From Alectoria sarmentosa (taxonomy: Eukaryota > Ascomycota > Lecanoromycetes > Lecanorales > Parmeliaceae): a stretch of 61,770 nucleotides of DNA. A program made the position numbers and the translations under genes. The notes under the pieces are model-generated. The model did not search any database and was not told the origin of the DNA. It saw nothing but the letters and a program-made list of their open reading frames with translations. Below, piece by piece: positions 21,664 through 32,955 of this stretch (positions are counted from its first letter, which is position 1; each line of letters starts with the position of its first letter). The DNA is taken from NCBI GenBank assembly GCA_009733775.1, contig WOGZ01000208.1:1-61770 (forward strand), written 5' to 3'.

Positions 21664-24177
21664 ATGGACCATCTTCCAACTGTCCCCACTCGAACAGTCC
21701 AAGGCCTAGAGACAGTCCCTTATGCATGCGAAAGGACATATGATGAGGGTCCCTTCTTGACTTATCCAATCAGAGAGAGTAAGCCTCAAATTACACCTGA
21801 CATAGCCAATCGTCCAGGACACTTCTGGCAGTATGAAAAGCTTCACCCGACTCCGAACAAGGAATTTGAAGCCTTCTGCCAGACCTGGCTCTTCTTTGGC
21901 TTGATCAACGAACTGCTAGGTAACACCTACCAGTTGATAGACTTCGTGCAGCCCGACAAACTTGGTGATAGCAGAACCATATCAACGTCCCGACTTCCTG
22001 GCCTAGTCGAGCAATGGGCGAAGAGCATCGAGGATGGCTCCTCTACCTTGACCTATGAGCATGTTGCGAAATGCCTGCGTTTGACATTTGCAACTATTGG
22101 AGCAGCTGGACCAGAATTCGACTTGAGAATCAAACTCTGCATTGCGTCCGTAGGCGAGCTCTTTGAGTATGCAACCAACAGAGCCTTTGGGATTGAAGAT
22201 CTGGTTTTGGACAACAAATGCCCAGCTTCGTGGCGTACTCTTTTTGAGAATACCTCATGGGTCGAGCGATTAGGAATATCTGGTTGGTGTCCAAGTCAAA
22301 CTGAGATTATGATGCGCTCATCAACGACGTTACAATCGTTATATTTCTTCGCCTCCATGCAAGGTTCGATCTCAGTTGGACGTCATAGACTGTGTGACAC
22401 TCGGAAGTGCGTCGTATATCAGACAGATCTTGAGGATTACACCACACAGCATGTAACAAGGGAGTGTAGATGCAAGGACTTGTACATTGATACGTCGAGT
22501 CTATATGCTGTTCTGACAACTGGAGGGCTTCCACTCTTACGCATTCGCGAAGCGGAGACATTGGACGAGCTTACTGTGGAAATAGTGGTCTCGAAGCCGG
22601 ACACTAGCTACCTAGCTCTGTCTCATGTATGGGCGGATGGATTAGGGAATGCCAAAGCCAACGCCCTACCTCGATGTCAGCTACTCCATTTAAGCAAAAT
22701 CACCCAGGATCTTGGGGCAAAGTTAAGCCCAGCTAATTCTCAGACCGAACTCTTATTCTGGTGTGATACGCTGTGCTGCCCCGTAGCCCCAAGAAAGGCC
22801 AAGAATCAAGTCCTTGCACAGATGAGAAATATCTACGAACAAGCCACGTGCGTTCTGGTCCTGGATGCATCTATACGACTGTACGAAAGTGAGGCTATGG
22901 GTCCAGAAGAAACTTGTGCCAGGATACTTATTCCAGGGTGGATGCGTCGGCTATGGACCTTGCAAGAGGGTGCTTTGCCTGCTGGTTCAGGACGACTGTG
23001 GTTTCAATTTCGCGACCAAGCAGTAAACCTTCGCCCTCTTTGGCAGCAGGTAATAAGGTTATTCAACAACGATTTGAGTCGCAAAGGACTAGCTTTTGTT
23101 ATCATTTCGAAGATGAGGGCTTTCACGACTTTCTTTGACCCCAATTTCAATGACCCAGGTGCTGACCTTTATACGGTGGACACAGCCCTTCAACACAGAT
23201 CAGTCAGTATCTCTTCAGACGAACCATTACTGATTGGTACCTTGCTTGGCCTTGATGTCGCTAGGATTCTAGATGGGCCCGATGAGACCCGAATCCACAG
23301 AATGTGGTCATCAATGCCTGCCACTGTTCGTGGGGTACCTAAACATATTCTCTTCCGCCTTGGACCTAGGCTCACAGAAGAAGGTTATAGATGGGCCCCA
23401 TCTTCGATGCTATATCATGAGAAGAGCAATGCAGTCTTACCGACGATGCGGAAAGGAGACAGCCAAGGAACAGTAACTCAGCACGGCCTCATGGTCCGAC
23501 TCTGCGGCTACCATATGTCGTTTCCACAACGCCCAAGTGGGTTACCCGCCAATCCATGGGGTATTTACTTGGATGAGAACCTTTTCTGGATGAGAGACAA
23601 TAAAGCATGTTGGTATACTGTAGGTCGTCGGTGGCCCAGCGCAGAGGGCGACTACTTGACCAAAGAGAAATTCAATGGTGTCATGCGAAGTCGAACAAAC
23701 TTATGGGTCACGCACCTCGAAACCGATTTTCAAGCCCGCTCAGATGAGGTCGAACAGACGAGCACCGCACTCTTGACCAGACTGGTTCAAGAGGCCGATG
23801 AAGTCAGATACGTTCAATCATACATGCACATCCACGTAGGCAAACTCCAGAAAGCTTCTAGCGAGATGTTTGAAGCTGCATATCGATGTGCGCAGAAGCT
23901 TGCTGAGACCGCTCCAGCGGAACGACTGGCAAATATGAGCAACAACAAAACAGATATCGAGTCGCCAGAACATAAAGCCGTATTTGACGCCCTCGAGCTA
24001 GAAATCTACCGTATTACTGCGAGTGGGGAAAACGACCTTGCATTGAACACTGCGAGGAAAGCCTCGGGCAGGGATGACAACTTGCTTTTTGTAACTTTCG
24101 TGCGGATGATCTTCATTGGCCATCACGCTATCATGGAGCCTAGAACGCCGGAAACCCAGCAATGGTGTGTTGATTAA
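21664..24177 (+). CDS. HET-domain (heterokaryon incompatibility) protein, 837 aa
   Basis: The single exon carries the three conserved blocks of the HET domain: YLALSHVWADGLGN (about residues 315-328), LLFWCDTLCCPVAP (about 360-373) and GWMRRLWTLQEGALP (about 422-436). HET domains trigger cell death when genetically unlike hyphae fuse and are expanded in Pezizomycotina. The first block has SHVW instead of SYxW and the second has WCDTLC instead of WID-type, both common in the large uncharacterised HET families. The long C-terminal half (residues about 450-837) has no recognised domain. Start chosen at the first ATG in frame; the upstream ATG at 21617 is in another frame. No membrane segment. 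Confidence 0.88.
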   Translation: MDHLPTVPTRTVQGLETVPYACERTYDEGPFLTYPIRESKPQITPDIANRPGHFWQYEKLHPTPNKEFEAFCQTWLFFGLINELLGNTYQLIDFVQPDKLGDSRTISTSRLPGLVEQWAKSIEDGSSTLTYEHVAKCLRLTFATIGAAGPEFDLRIKLCIASVGELFEYATNRAFGIEDLVLDNKCPASWRTLFENTSWVERLGISGWCPSQTEIMMRSSTTLQSLYFFASMQGSISVGRHRLCDTRKCVVYQTDLEDYTTQHVTRECRCKDLYIDTSSLYAVLTTGGLPLLRIREAETLDELTVEIVVSKPDTSYLALSHVWADGLGNAKANALPRCQLLHLSKITQDLGAKLSPANSQTELLFWCDTLCCPVAPRKAKNQVLAQMRNIYEQATCVLVLDASIRLYESEAMGPEETCARILIPGWMRRLWTLQEGALPAGSGRLWFQFRDQAVNLRPLWQQVIRLFNNDLSRKGLAFVIISKMRAFTTFFDPNFNDPGADLYTVDTALQHRSVSISSDEPLLIGTLLGLDVARILDGPDETRIHRMWSSMPATVRGVPKHILFRLGPRLTEEGYRWAPSSMLYHEKSNAVLPTMRKGDSQGTVTQHGLMVRLCGYHMSFPQRPSGLPANPWGIYLDENLFWMRDNKACWYTVGRRWPSAEGDYLTKEKFNGVMRSRTNLWVTHLETDFQARSDEVEQTSTALLTRLVQEADEVRYVQSYMHIHVGKLQKASSEMFEAAYRCAQKLAETAPAERLANMSNNKTDIESPEHKAVFDALELEIYRITASGENDLALNTARKASGRDDNLLFVTFVRMIFIGHHAIMEPRTPETQQWCVD

Positions 24178-24879
24178 GCATCGCTAATGCTTTGGACCAG
24201 CAGCCGGCAAGTGTCACAAAGGCATTAAAGACTACACGAGGTAGACTCCTCGGCATTGAGTTTGTCCCGCCGGTACATCGTCGACTGCCTCGGAGTTCGA
24301 AATTCCAGCAAGTGGATTAAAAGATGCATTGAAGATGAACGAATCTCCACGAGGGTATCAAATGGTGGTCGAAAATTTTATCTTTGTCTCAATTTGAGAA
24401 ACTCGCTTTCATCTAGATCTTGGAGTTCTATTTGGAGGCCGCGCTATGCCTCATGCAAATTTCCACCATCTCTTTGTACTATACTCACAACTTTCTTTCA
24501 CCTCCTTGTGACTGTCCCTGAAGGCGTCATTTCCTATCTTAAAAAAGTACTCCGAAAAAGAGTTCAACTCAATTCACGCTTGAATTAAGAAAAAGGGATG
24601 TGGTCCTCATGGTCTATCTTGTGACTTAAGGAGTCTCCTTGTGCTCGCCTTTTCATTTTTCTTTCTCATCAAGGTCAACGCTCTTATTTAACAAGCTACA
24701 AGAACGCGCAGTTTTCGCATAACCTATTCACGCTTCATCATAATCTTTCTGTCTCCTATATGGGAACGTCCACTCCTTACAAAAATTGCAATCATCAAAG
24801 ATTTTGTTAACGCAGAGTAAATAACCCAAGCTATCCAATCAAGTGAAGTAAGAACAGGGTCTGAGTCCATTCAGAAAGT
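24178..24879. other. Intergenic region between HET and expansin-like genes
   Basis: No supported gene. A frame of about 110 codons (24256-24588) starts without an ATG and resembles nothing known. Confidence 0.4.
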
Positions 24880-25844
24880 ATGAAACTCCCTGCTGTCGCC
24901 CTAGGCCTCGCCATCTCCATCCCGCTCGCAAATGCATACACAGGCGACCTCACTCACTACACCCCCGGCTTAGGTACGTAACTTTTCAGAAATCCACCTC
25001 TACCCCGTTCTATCCCATTTTGGGGGGAATTTCACTCCCCACACTCGTGTAGCGACTCAAATCCTCGCCCCTCTAATCACCATCTGCTGATCCCAGAATC
25101 TCACTAGGCTCCTGCGGCATTACCAACCAGAATGGCGACGCGATTGTTGCCCTCTCGCACCTTATAATGGCTTTCGTCGGCAATTCGAACAACAATCCCA
25201 TTTGCAACAAGCAAATCTCGATCCATAACCCGACCACTAACACAAACACTATTGCCACCGTCACGGATACCTGTCAAGGCTGCGCATTCGGCGACCTCGA
25301 TGTTACGCCCGACTTGTTTGATACGATTGCACCAAACGGCAATGGTAGGGTGCATGGGATTGAGTGGACGCCGATTGGCTGGACTGTTCCTGGCGGCTCG
25401 GGCGAAAGCGAAAGTACGACTGGGCAGTCGAGTGGATCGTCGGTCGTACAGTCCTCCTCGTCGGCTGCTGCTACATCACCTTCTGCAGCCTTAGCAAACT
25501 TACCCGTGCAGGAGAAAGTTGCGGTTGTTGTGCCTTCAGCTGCTGCTGCGACACCCTCTGAAAGCTCAAGCACACCCGCCGCGCCGTCCAGTATGCCGGT
25601 CGTTGCACCCTCTGTCGCCACCTCCGCCGCCTCTCCAAGTAGTGCGCCGACAGCCTCAGCGCCCACGAGCTCCAGCGCCTCATGTACTACTGCAGGACTG
25701 TCCGTCTGCTCGGCTGATGGCACGCAGATCGGCACGTGCACTATGGAGCTTACGGTCCAATTTGGGCCGGTGGCACAGGGTACAAAGTGTGTGGGCGGTT
25801 ACATGGTGATGGCCAATAGCCGTCTTCGGGCCCGTCGCCTTTAG
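24880..25844 (+). CDS. Secreted expansin-like / barwin-fold protein with Ser/Ala linker
   Basis: Exon 1 (24880-24973) encodes a signal peptide (MKLPAVALGLAISIPLANA) and YTGDLTHYTPGL. Exon 2 (25108-25844) resumes GSCGITN, restoring the motif TYYTPGLGxCG of RlpA-like double-psi beta-barrel proteins. The barrel continues with CNKQISIHN, VTDTCQGCAFGDLDVTPDLF and WTPIGW. After the barrel comes a Ser/Ala/Pro linker of about 80 residues, then a Cys-rich tail (CTTAGLSVCSADGTQIGTC, GTKCVGG) that resembles a CBM19-type chitin-binding module. The protein is probably exported and bound to the cell wall; such proteins loosen or bind polysaccharide without known catalysis. The intron is 134 nt with GTACGT/CTAG borders. 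Confidence 0.8.
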
Positions 25845-27284
25845 TGGAAACGAGTAATGGGGTAAAGGAAGAGAAGCCGTGGTGATGGCGATGGAACGGA
25901 TAGTGGGCCTGGTACTCATTCTAATTTTCTTGGGCTGCGGATTGGATTTACTTCCTTTATAGGGGTTGGCGTTTCATTCTTTGTGTTTCTGGATACCTTT
26001 TCGGTTTTTGAGTGTAACACATCAGTGTCTGCGAGCAACATGCTTTTACACCGCGCGATTTTTCTTTAAAAATAGTAAAAGAATACTGTCTTAAAGCGTT
26101 TGCTATGCGGCTTGTTCCCATCTTTTTAATCAACCACAAAGCTCGTCTCTCCGTGAACTACAATTGAGATCTATTCTACCAACGTGAAAACGGAAATCCC
26201 ATCCGCAGAGTAGAAAGGCGATACAGACGAAAATTGCAAGATCTCAACAAAACAAGTCCTGGGAATAAGGCTTTCAGTACTTTGCTCCAGCTTTGCTGAC
26301 TAGGCTTGAAGAACAAAGAGGAGAATAAGTAAGCCCAGAGTTAGACCCTTCTTAGGCAAGGGTGAGGGGGACCTTCCCCAAAGCGACCGCTTTTTTAAGA
26401 CCCTCCACGTAAACCTTCAATCCCGTTTTTTTTTTTTTTTTTTTTTAAACCTTTCAACCAGAGCTTCAACGGTCGCGTCAAAAACTCGCTAGCTCGCGCT
26501 GTTTGCTTTGAGAAAATTACCAACTTCTCTGTGCAGATGACCGCCACGTCCCCCTTTTTGAGCGCCCGATCGGTCGTAGCGAGCGAGCGTTTCTCGTTTG
26601 TACTTGATATAAAAAACACCCGAGCTGGCTGCTCGTTCGAAGTAATATAATGAATGCTCTTTTCAGGAAATGCGGGGATTTCCGGCCTCGATGGTTTTTT
26701 TTCACGCTGATGTGGATGATGATGAGATTATACTTACTGTCGGGAGTCAGCCAAGTCTGCTGCTGCTGCGGCTGGCGGTTCTTTCTGTGTACGTGATGAG
26801 GTATATATATAGTCGAGCCTTGAGATCTATGATCTCTCCATCTTGTCATCATCATTATTATCATCTTCCTTGTTCTGAGGAAGGATGGGGTTGGATGTTG
26901 TCGTCAGATGTTTTATGCACCTCGATGGGAACTGTCGCACATGCTCTTGCTTGTACCGGTCGCGATTCACAAAAGGACGTGGCAGCATTTTCGAGAGGGA
27001 TTCAAGGGGTGGGTTTCAGCAGGGAAGTACGGTGCAGGATTTAGGTGCAGGTCAGAGGGGATGGAGAGGTATCGAGTGGGAGACTCTACGAGGGGGGGGG
27101 GTTGTATTATCTGGAAAGTATCGAAAGTACTGCAACGATATAGACATATATACACTAAGAATTGTACCCCTGAGGTACACATACATACAGTAGTAGTATT
27201 ACAGTGACGTAAGGGACCACCGGAGAAGCCAGAGCCCTACTGCCAAAGGCACACGCAGTTCATCGGCGGAAGCGCAAGCCGATC
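25845..27284. other. Intergenic region, no supported gene
   Basis: Contains a poly-T run at about 26427-26447 and a G9-10 run near 27095. No frame resembles a known family. Confidence 0.4.
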
Positions 27285-27745
27285 GTCAGTGCTTACATAC
27301 TCGAATGCACACACCACACACACACACAAATGAGGGTATACTCATGATGCTTGTTGGGCCGTCTCCCAACAACGTTAGGGTTTAGTACTAGGAGCGAATA
27401 GAGAGGTCTGAATAGGCATATCCTCGTTACCCCAGCGTTGAGAAAAAAGTTTCACGTCTGTACGACATGGAACCTGGAGTAACGATAAAGCCATGTACAG
27501 GCGTGGGTGGGTGGGAGAAAGAATGCCGTGGCTCTGAAAGAGATGGAAATCGAATGAAGAGCTAGCTACTCCCATGCGCAAAGATGAGAATAGATAGAAA
27601 CTCCTTTCATGACACGTGCCTCCTGCTGCTATGACCGCTTTGTCTGAAAAACCCATTCCATGCCATGGGCTACTATGCTCTAAACCCCCTACGCAAACTC
27701 ACGACCCCACAGTCCCGTTATTGCGAGTTGAAAAATCATAACGCA
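27285..27745. repeat. Old dispersed repeat, copy B (partner at 18650-19055)
   Basis: Diverged direct copy of the sequence at 18650-19055; see that entry for the shared blocks. It begins with the same CTCGAATGCACACA plus CA run, and ends with a CCCACAGTCCCGTTATTGCGA block that corresponds to CCGCAGTCCTACTATAGCGA in copy A. Confidence 0.65.
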
Positions 27746-27964
27746 GCTTAGGTACTTTGGATCAAAATCGACCCAGAGCCTGCCTTCTACTGTCGTTTCT
27801 GCATAATTCGGCTATGTAAATACGCGATCAGTGTTCATGTTCCGATGAGAGTTTCCCATTCAGCGCACAGCCAAAAGGCGTCCGAGGCACTCACAGACTT
27901 CTCTAGCGCCTATTCTACATGTTTACTGGGTGAGTTTGAAGATTGTGGAGATTTTAAGGGAGGC

Positions 27965-28385
27965 GAAGGTGTCGGAGGTTAGTACACCGGTCATCAAGCC
28001 GGTGGCGCGAAGAACGCTGAGGTAACGGTGCCTGCTAAGGTACTGGTTAAGTAAAGAGGAGAAGAAGGTGGTTGGCGTGCAGACGCACGGGCGCTTCGCG
28101 ATGGGACGCGGTGTCTAGTTGGCGCCGAGGAACACGCCAAAGCTGGCGGAGAAGAAGGGAAAGAAGTATGCGCGTTCTTTTCTCTCTGTTCTGACAAGAC
28201 TTATATAGTGTCTTTGGTTTTTCTTTTTTTCTGCAGTTTGGGCGTTGAATGATGGATGGGATAAGGCGAAAATGAGAAGGGAAAAAAAGGGGGGGGGGGC
28301 GAGTTTAGTCGAGACTGCGAAGGAGTAGCTGACTCTCACGCTCATTAACAAAGAAAACCCCACACTTAATTTCACAAGATTTTAT
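27965..28385. repeat. Old dispersed repeat, copy C (partner at 30790-31210)
   Basis: The core at about 28215-28310 (T-rich tract, CTGCAGTTTGGGCGTTGA, TGATGGATGG, ATAAGG, poly-A, poly-G) recurs in the same order at about 30990-31120. The end GACTCTCACGCTCATTA...ACCCCAC matches the end of the other copy. Part of the similarity is low-complexity, but the central block is not. Confidence 0.5.
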
Positions 28386-29279
28386 CTTTCCCTGAAGTTT
28401 GCTAAACTTCTATGAGCAATTAAGCTCAATAGCCAAGGCCCGGGAGGTGTCTGCGCTTGGACAACCAGACAGAAACCCCTCCTATATCAAACAATTGCCC
28501 CCCCCCTCTCTCGTCCTACAGCCCCGAAGACTGGTCACAACAGGCAAGAATGTCGATGCCTCGAAGGTCACAGCCCCGGAATTCGACGATTTACAAGAGT
28601 CTCATGCCCGAACGAACGAGGCCTTTTGGGAGCTTCTTTCCCAACTCTGGTTCCGAGATGATGAGATCTTTTTTGGGGGGCCAGGGGGGCTTCTTGCCCG
28701 ATTTGTATTCCTAATCCGAGGGTCGCAACTTTAAAGGCTTCAATGTGTGGGGCGGAGAAGAGAGAGGATGATTACAAGTAACTCTCGTTATGACGGAATT
28801 GGCTGTGATGGGATTTTTCGATATTGAGGAACCAAATTAGGGGATTTGAGTGAAATAACGGAATTTTCGATACAAGGTATCACGGAATAGATTTCATAAA
28901 TTTCACACATGGTTCCTGGAGTCAGATCCACAAGTCTTTGACAAAACTCAGAGCTCGAGCGCCTACCGTTTGGCAAATTCTTAGACCATGACCCCTCAGT
29001 CTCCGACAAGTCAAAGCTGGAGAGCCCATGGATAGGCCCCCGGAAGCTAAGTTCATTATCAATCCGACGAACATTCGCCGGGATGCGCCCGTCACAATTC
29101 GCTGACACATCAAATTTGAAAGTTTTTAGCATTATTCGCGCATGGACCCCTCGGTTTGTCATGATTTTCCTTCTTCTTCTTCTTACGAGATTGAGTTAAT
29201 TTTGGTAAGTAAGGTAGTTAGGATTATAACCGATAAACTCCAACACCATACATACATACCACGCTTTCGCGATTACTTA
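28386..29279. other. Intergenic region, no supported gene
   Basis: Frames of about 110-125 codons exist on both strands (28399-28734 plus, 28788-29162 minus), but neither resembles a known family. They are left uncalled. Confidence 0.35.
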
Positions 29280-29284
29280 GATTG

Positions 29285-29426
29285 TGTTGGATTTGATGAA
29301 GGAGGATTGATTGTCTTTTCTATGGAGCACTGTGAAGGCTACTTATACTAGCAAAAAGACGCTAGTACCATGACACAGGCATATGACATTTGCCACTGAG
29401 GGGTAGTGCAGCATCAGATTCCAACA
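29285..29426 (+). repeat. Left LTR (142 bp)
   Basis: Starts TGTTGGATTTGATG and ends CAGATTCCAACA. Differs from the right LTR by G versus A (in GGAGGATTGA) and C versus T (in TATACTAGC). Confidence 0.92.
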
Positions 29427-30544
29427 CACCCTCATGATGAGCATTATTATCACACCCCCATGGTGCAGCATGATCACACCTTCCTTTCAACATGATATGT
29501 GGATATCATTGTTATCCACGAAGTCGTCATCCCTTGTTGTGACTACTTTCGCTTGAAACTTCTTTGCTCGATCCGCATTATTCCCTTTATCTTTTGCCTC
29601 TTTTTTCATCTTTTGTTTGAATCAATTCAATGCCATGTTTGGATATTCAACTCAACACTTCTCACTAAGATGATCATTGGATTCACAATGATCACAGGGC
29701 TCTTTTTCTTTTTTTCCCTGAAATCTTACTTTGAGAGCTCGGGCGGAGTCGTGTGTATTGTATAAGACTTGATTGTGTTATCGATTGATCTCAAAAACCA
29801 TTTGACGTGCCTTTTCTGTCGTGATCGATGATGTAATTGTTTAGATTTGTATGAGATATTGATATTTTTGTGGTAATAACATCGAAAGATAAAGAATCGT
29901 TCGATTGTTCATATCAAGGGTGACCTTTATAACGTCGATTTTCTCTTTTAAAACCTTAATTTGAATAAGATATTCAAATACAATCTTATATGCCCTGAAT
30001 TGAAATGTGTAATATTCTTTAAAAAAACGCATGAATTTCGAAGATCTTATAGATTACAATACGATTCGTAATCTTGTCAACATGAAATAACCGTCATTAA
30101 ATTCGACCTTCGTGAGTTTTTGTTATATATTTGAATTAATCGTGGGTGTCATAATGTCGACTACTTTCTAAGATTTCTTCTCTTATTTCTTCATTGCCTT
30201 TTATTCTTTTTTATTGATTGATAAAAATGTTTTCATATTTTCTTCATTGATTATGATTGTGATCGTAATTATAGAATCTTCAAATTCGTATATCTTTTGA
30301 GTGTATTTTCAAAGCTTCTTTATACGAAGCTCTACACGTATGTTAACGAATCATGATCCGAAGATTTCTTCTATAAATAGTTCGATCCGTGTTATCTCAC
30401 TGTTTTTTGTAAACATTTTGACTAATAAATTGCTTTTGTGGAATCTATTTGATTATATGATAAATTGCTCTTATGAAGTCTGAGTGATTGAATCAATGAT
30501 TGACTGCAACAACTGCGTAATAATTGTGCGAGGGTCTCATAACC

Positions 30545-30686
30545 TGTTGGATTTGATGAAGGAGAATTGATTGTCTTTTCTATGGAGCACTGTGAAGGCT
30601 ACTTATATTAGCAAAAAGACGCTAGTACCATGACACAGGCATATGACATTTGCCACTGAGGGGTAGTGCAGCATCAGATTCCAACA
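30545..30686 (+). repeat. Right LTR (142 bp)
   Basis: 140 of 142 positions equal the left LTR. It is followed directly by the target duplication GATTG. Confidence 0.92.
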
Positions 30687-30789
30687 GATTGGCAGGTTAA
30701 TCACGGGGACTTTCAACTTACTCTTAACTCTTAACTCTTTGACCTCTTCCCATACAAACGGAAAAAGCCTTGCGAGACTACCTACCTTA

Positions 30790-31210
30790 CCTGCCTACGA
30801 ATCTGCGCCCTAGCCTCATCTGTACAACAGTATCGCGTTTAGCGCCACCCAACGCCATCTTGCTGTCAAGTGATGACGAAATGAAGCTGCTGATTTCCTG
30901 GTTCCGTTGCTGTTGTTGTTGTTGTCGTTGTAACGAGAGTTGACTGGAGGAGCGTGCTGCCCTGTTGTTGTCCAACTGGCGCGGTGTTGGTTTTCTTGTT
31001 TTTTTTCTTCTTCTTCTGCGGTTTGTGCGTTGATTGATGGATGGATGGATGGATGGATAAGGGCGAGGACGTGGAGGGAAAAAAAAAGGTGGAAGAGAAA
31101 AGAGAAGGAGGGGGGGGGGGGAGAGAATGGACGAAGTCACGGGAATGCAATAGGTAGGAAGAGCTGGCTCGTACACTCTCTTATAAGGAGAGACCCCACC
31201 TCACTCATAG
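30790..31210. repeat. Old dispersed repeat, copy D (partner at 27965-28385)
   Basis: Diverged direct copy of 27965-28385. It includes an expanded GATG microsatellite (about 31033-31057) where the other copy has a single TGATGGATGG, plus similar A and G runs. A 129-codon minus-strand frame here is Pro/Arg/Gln-rich and looks non-coding. Confidence 0.5.
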
Positions 31211-31444
31211 ATGATGTATTTTTCCAACTTTTAGTAACCTTTCAAAGGCATCAGATCAGCGCGCTATTGCCGGTCCTCCGAGTGCACGTGATGAGTGTGA
31301 AGCTGTTTGGTATTTGGTTTACAAGATCGCAAGTAGTATGTACAATTGTAACCAGGCATGACACCCACCAAATATATTTACACCCCATGTGCATCCTCTT
31401 TAAGCATCATGAGTCATTGATCTCCCATCAAGTCATCCCACATC

Positions 31445-32955
31445 CTAGATGTCCGCTGCTAGATATGTCATTCTCCTCCCCTCTGGCCACTCCCACTCCA
31501 GAGGATTTGGACCACCACCGCGAAGGTACTGTAGAGCCTCTACGCCATATCCTGCACGAAAGGCCAGATCCGGAGACTCGCGCTCTCGACTTTGGCAGTC
31601 ATAGATCTGGAGCAAGTCCAGACTCTGAAATGTGATCGACCGCTTTCGTAATTGGTCAAAGAAATGCTTCCAAGCTTCGCAAAGGGAGTCATCGGGAGAA
31701 CTCAAGTGCTTTTCGTGGAGGAACATATGCCTCAAGGACACGCTGTCTATGGTTGCTCGATGACGGTCAAAGAAGGCGACCAGCTCCACGTCGGTGTGCA
31801 TTTTGAAACCGTGCAGACCGAAATGCTTGAGGTGTGCCCACGTGGTATCTTCGAACACTCGTGACAGTATCAGACGTGAATAGTGCCGCACACCGGTGCA
31901 CCTCAAGTCCAAGGACTGCACCAGTGTCGCATGAGTCAACAGCCGCCCAAGGCCGGCGAAAATAAGAGGGTATGTGTCTTCGTGTGTGTTGACATTCACG
32001 TCTATTTTGCGGAGATTCTCAAAGACGTTGAGTAGATGATTGTAATCTTCGAATGAGGCGCGTGAGAGGACGCAATGGGAAATGGCATTCTTTCCGCCCT
32101 CGATAGTAAGCTCATGAAGCTTGATGTTCAGTTCTGAGAGTGATCGGATACACATAGCGAAGGTATGATACGGCGAGGAAAGACCCCAACTGCACATTTC
32201 TGAGTCAGCATGACCTCTTGGAAGCATATTCTTGGGTTAAAGGCTGGTCCGGGCAGAAGGATAAGCCTCTGGCCCGAGAATATTGTCTTGCGATTCGAAC
32301 AAGGGCAACAATTGGGAAGGAGCTGCTCAGGAGATTGCACTTACAGGTCTCCCTCAGGAACGACCGAGGGCCATGTAGGTCGGGCCCATGTTGGGTTTTG
32401 CTCATCCGCTATAACATCAGTGAATACAATGCGTTTGAGTTTCACAAAGTGCTCAAGAGCTGTATGTAAGATCTGTCGATCTTCACCATTGCCAATCATC
32501 CACTCCTCTTGTTGGTACCTTGCAATGTACCGGCCGTGGATTTTCTGGATTGGCCATGACGTTTGGATCTTGCTAATTGTGGCCCACCAGATCCGGAAAG
32601 CGCTGAGCATAAGGAAATCTCTCGGAAGCTGATCCACACCGCAAACCAATTTAGTGATGTATTTGGAGACGACTGGATGCATCGCGATCTCTCGGGTTGG
32701 ACAAAAGAAGTGTGGGACTTCGGGTGGAGGATTTATTCCAATGAGCGAGGTGGAGAAGTAGACTGTCGAGGTGAGAGAGGGTAGGCCAGCTGCTGCAAAA
32801 CCTTTGCATACTAGTCTGGCATTCTTTTTGTCGCGAGCTTGGTCTAGGTAACTGAGACATCGTATAAGAAGCTCAAGTGGAAAAGGCATCAGCTGAGGCT
32901 CAGGTCCGCAGTAGCAACTCATATCGTTCACAGCAATCTTGTGGGATGTAAGCAT
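31445..32955 (-). CDS. F-box protein, two exons
   Basis: Exon 1 (32955-32345) and exon 2 (32189-31445) join across a 155-nt intron (GTAAGT donor, GTGCAG acceptor) in frame. The N-terminus has an F-box-like motif: MPFPLELLIRCLSYLDQARDKKNARLVCKGFAAAGLP, about residues 23-59. The rest is Leu-rich with LRR-like strands (NLRKIDVNVN, VQSLDLRCTGVRHYS, HLKHFGLHGFKMH). F-box proteins link SCF ubiquitin ligases to targets. The target here is unknown. Translation may begin at 32955, or at internal Mets (MSCYCG, MPFPLE) closer to the F-box. Confidence 0.7.

Larger units (their letters stand above)
29280..30691. mobile_element. Small non-autonomous LTR retroelement (TRIM-like) with target duplication
   Basis: Two 142-bp direct repeats (29285-29426 and 30545-30686) begin TGTTGGA and end TCCAACA, the inverted TG...CA ends typical of LTRs. 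They differ at two positions only, both transitions. The 5-bp sequence GATTG flanks the element on both sides (29280-29284 and 30687-30691), a perfect target-site duplication, so the insertion is complete and fairly recent. The interior (29427-30544, 1118 bp) is AT-rich and shows no gag, protease, RT or integrase motif, so it must be mobilised in trans. I could not identify a convincing tRNA primer site just after the left LTR. Confidence 0.9.

Noticed and set aside
28399..29162. Frames of 111 and 124 codons on opposite strands
   Set aside because: No domain, no conserved motif and weak starts. Insufficient support to call genes.
29499..29765. 88-codon frame inside the LTR element
   Set aside because: AT-rich and hydrophobic by composition. 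No gag, protease, RT or integrase motif. The interior seems non-coding.
30787..31176. 129-codon Pro/Arg/Gln-rich minus-strand frame
   Set aside because: It lies within an old dispersed repeat, is driven by simple sequence (GATG, poly-A, poly-G) and has no counterpart frame in the other repeat copy.
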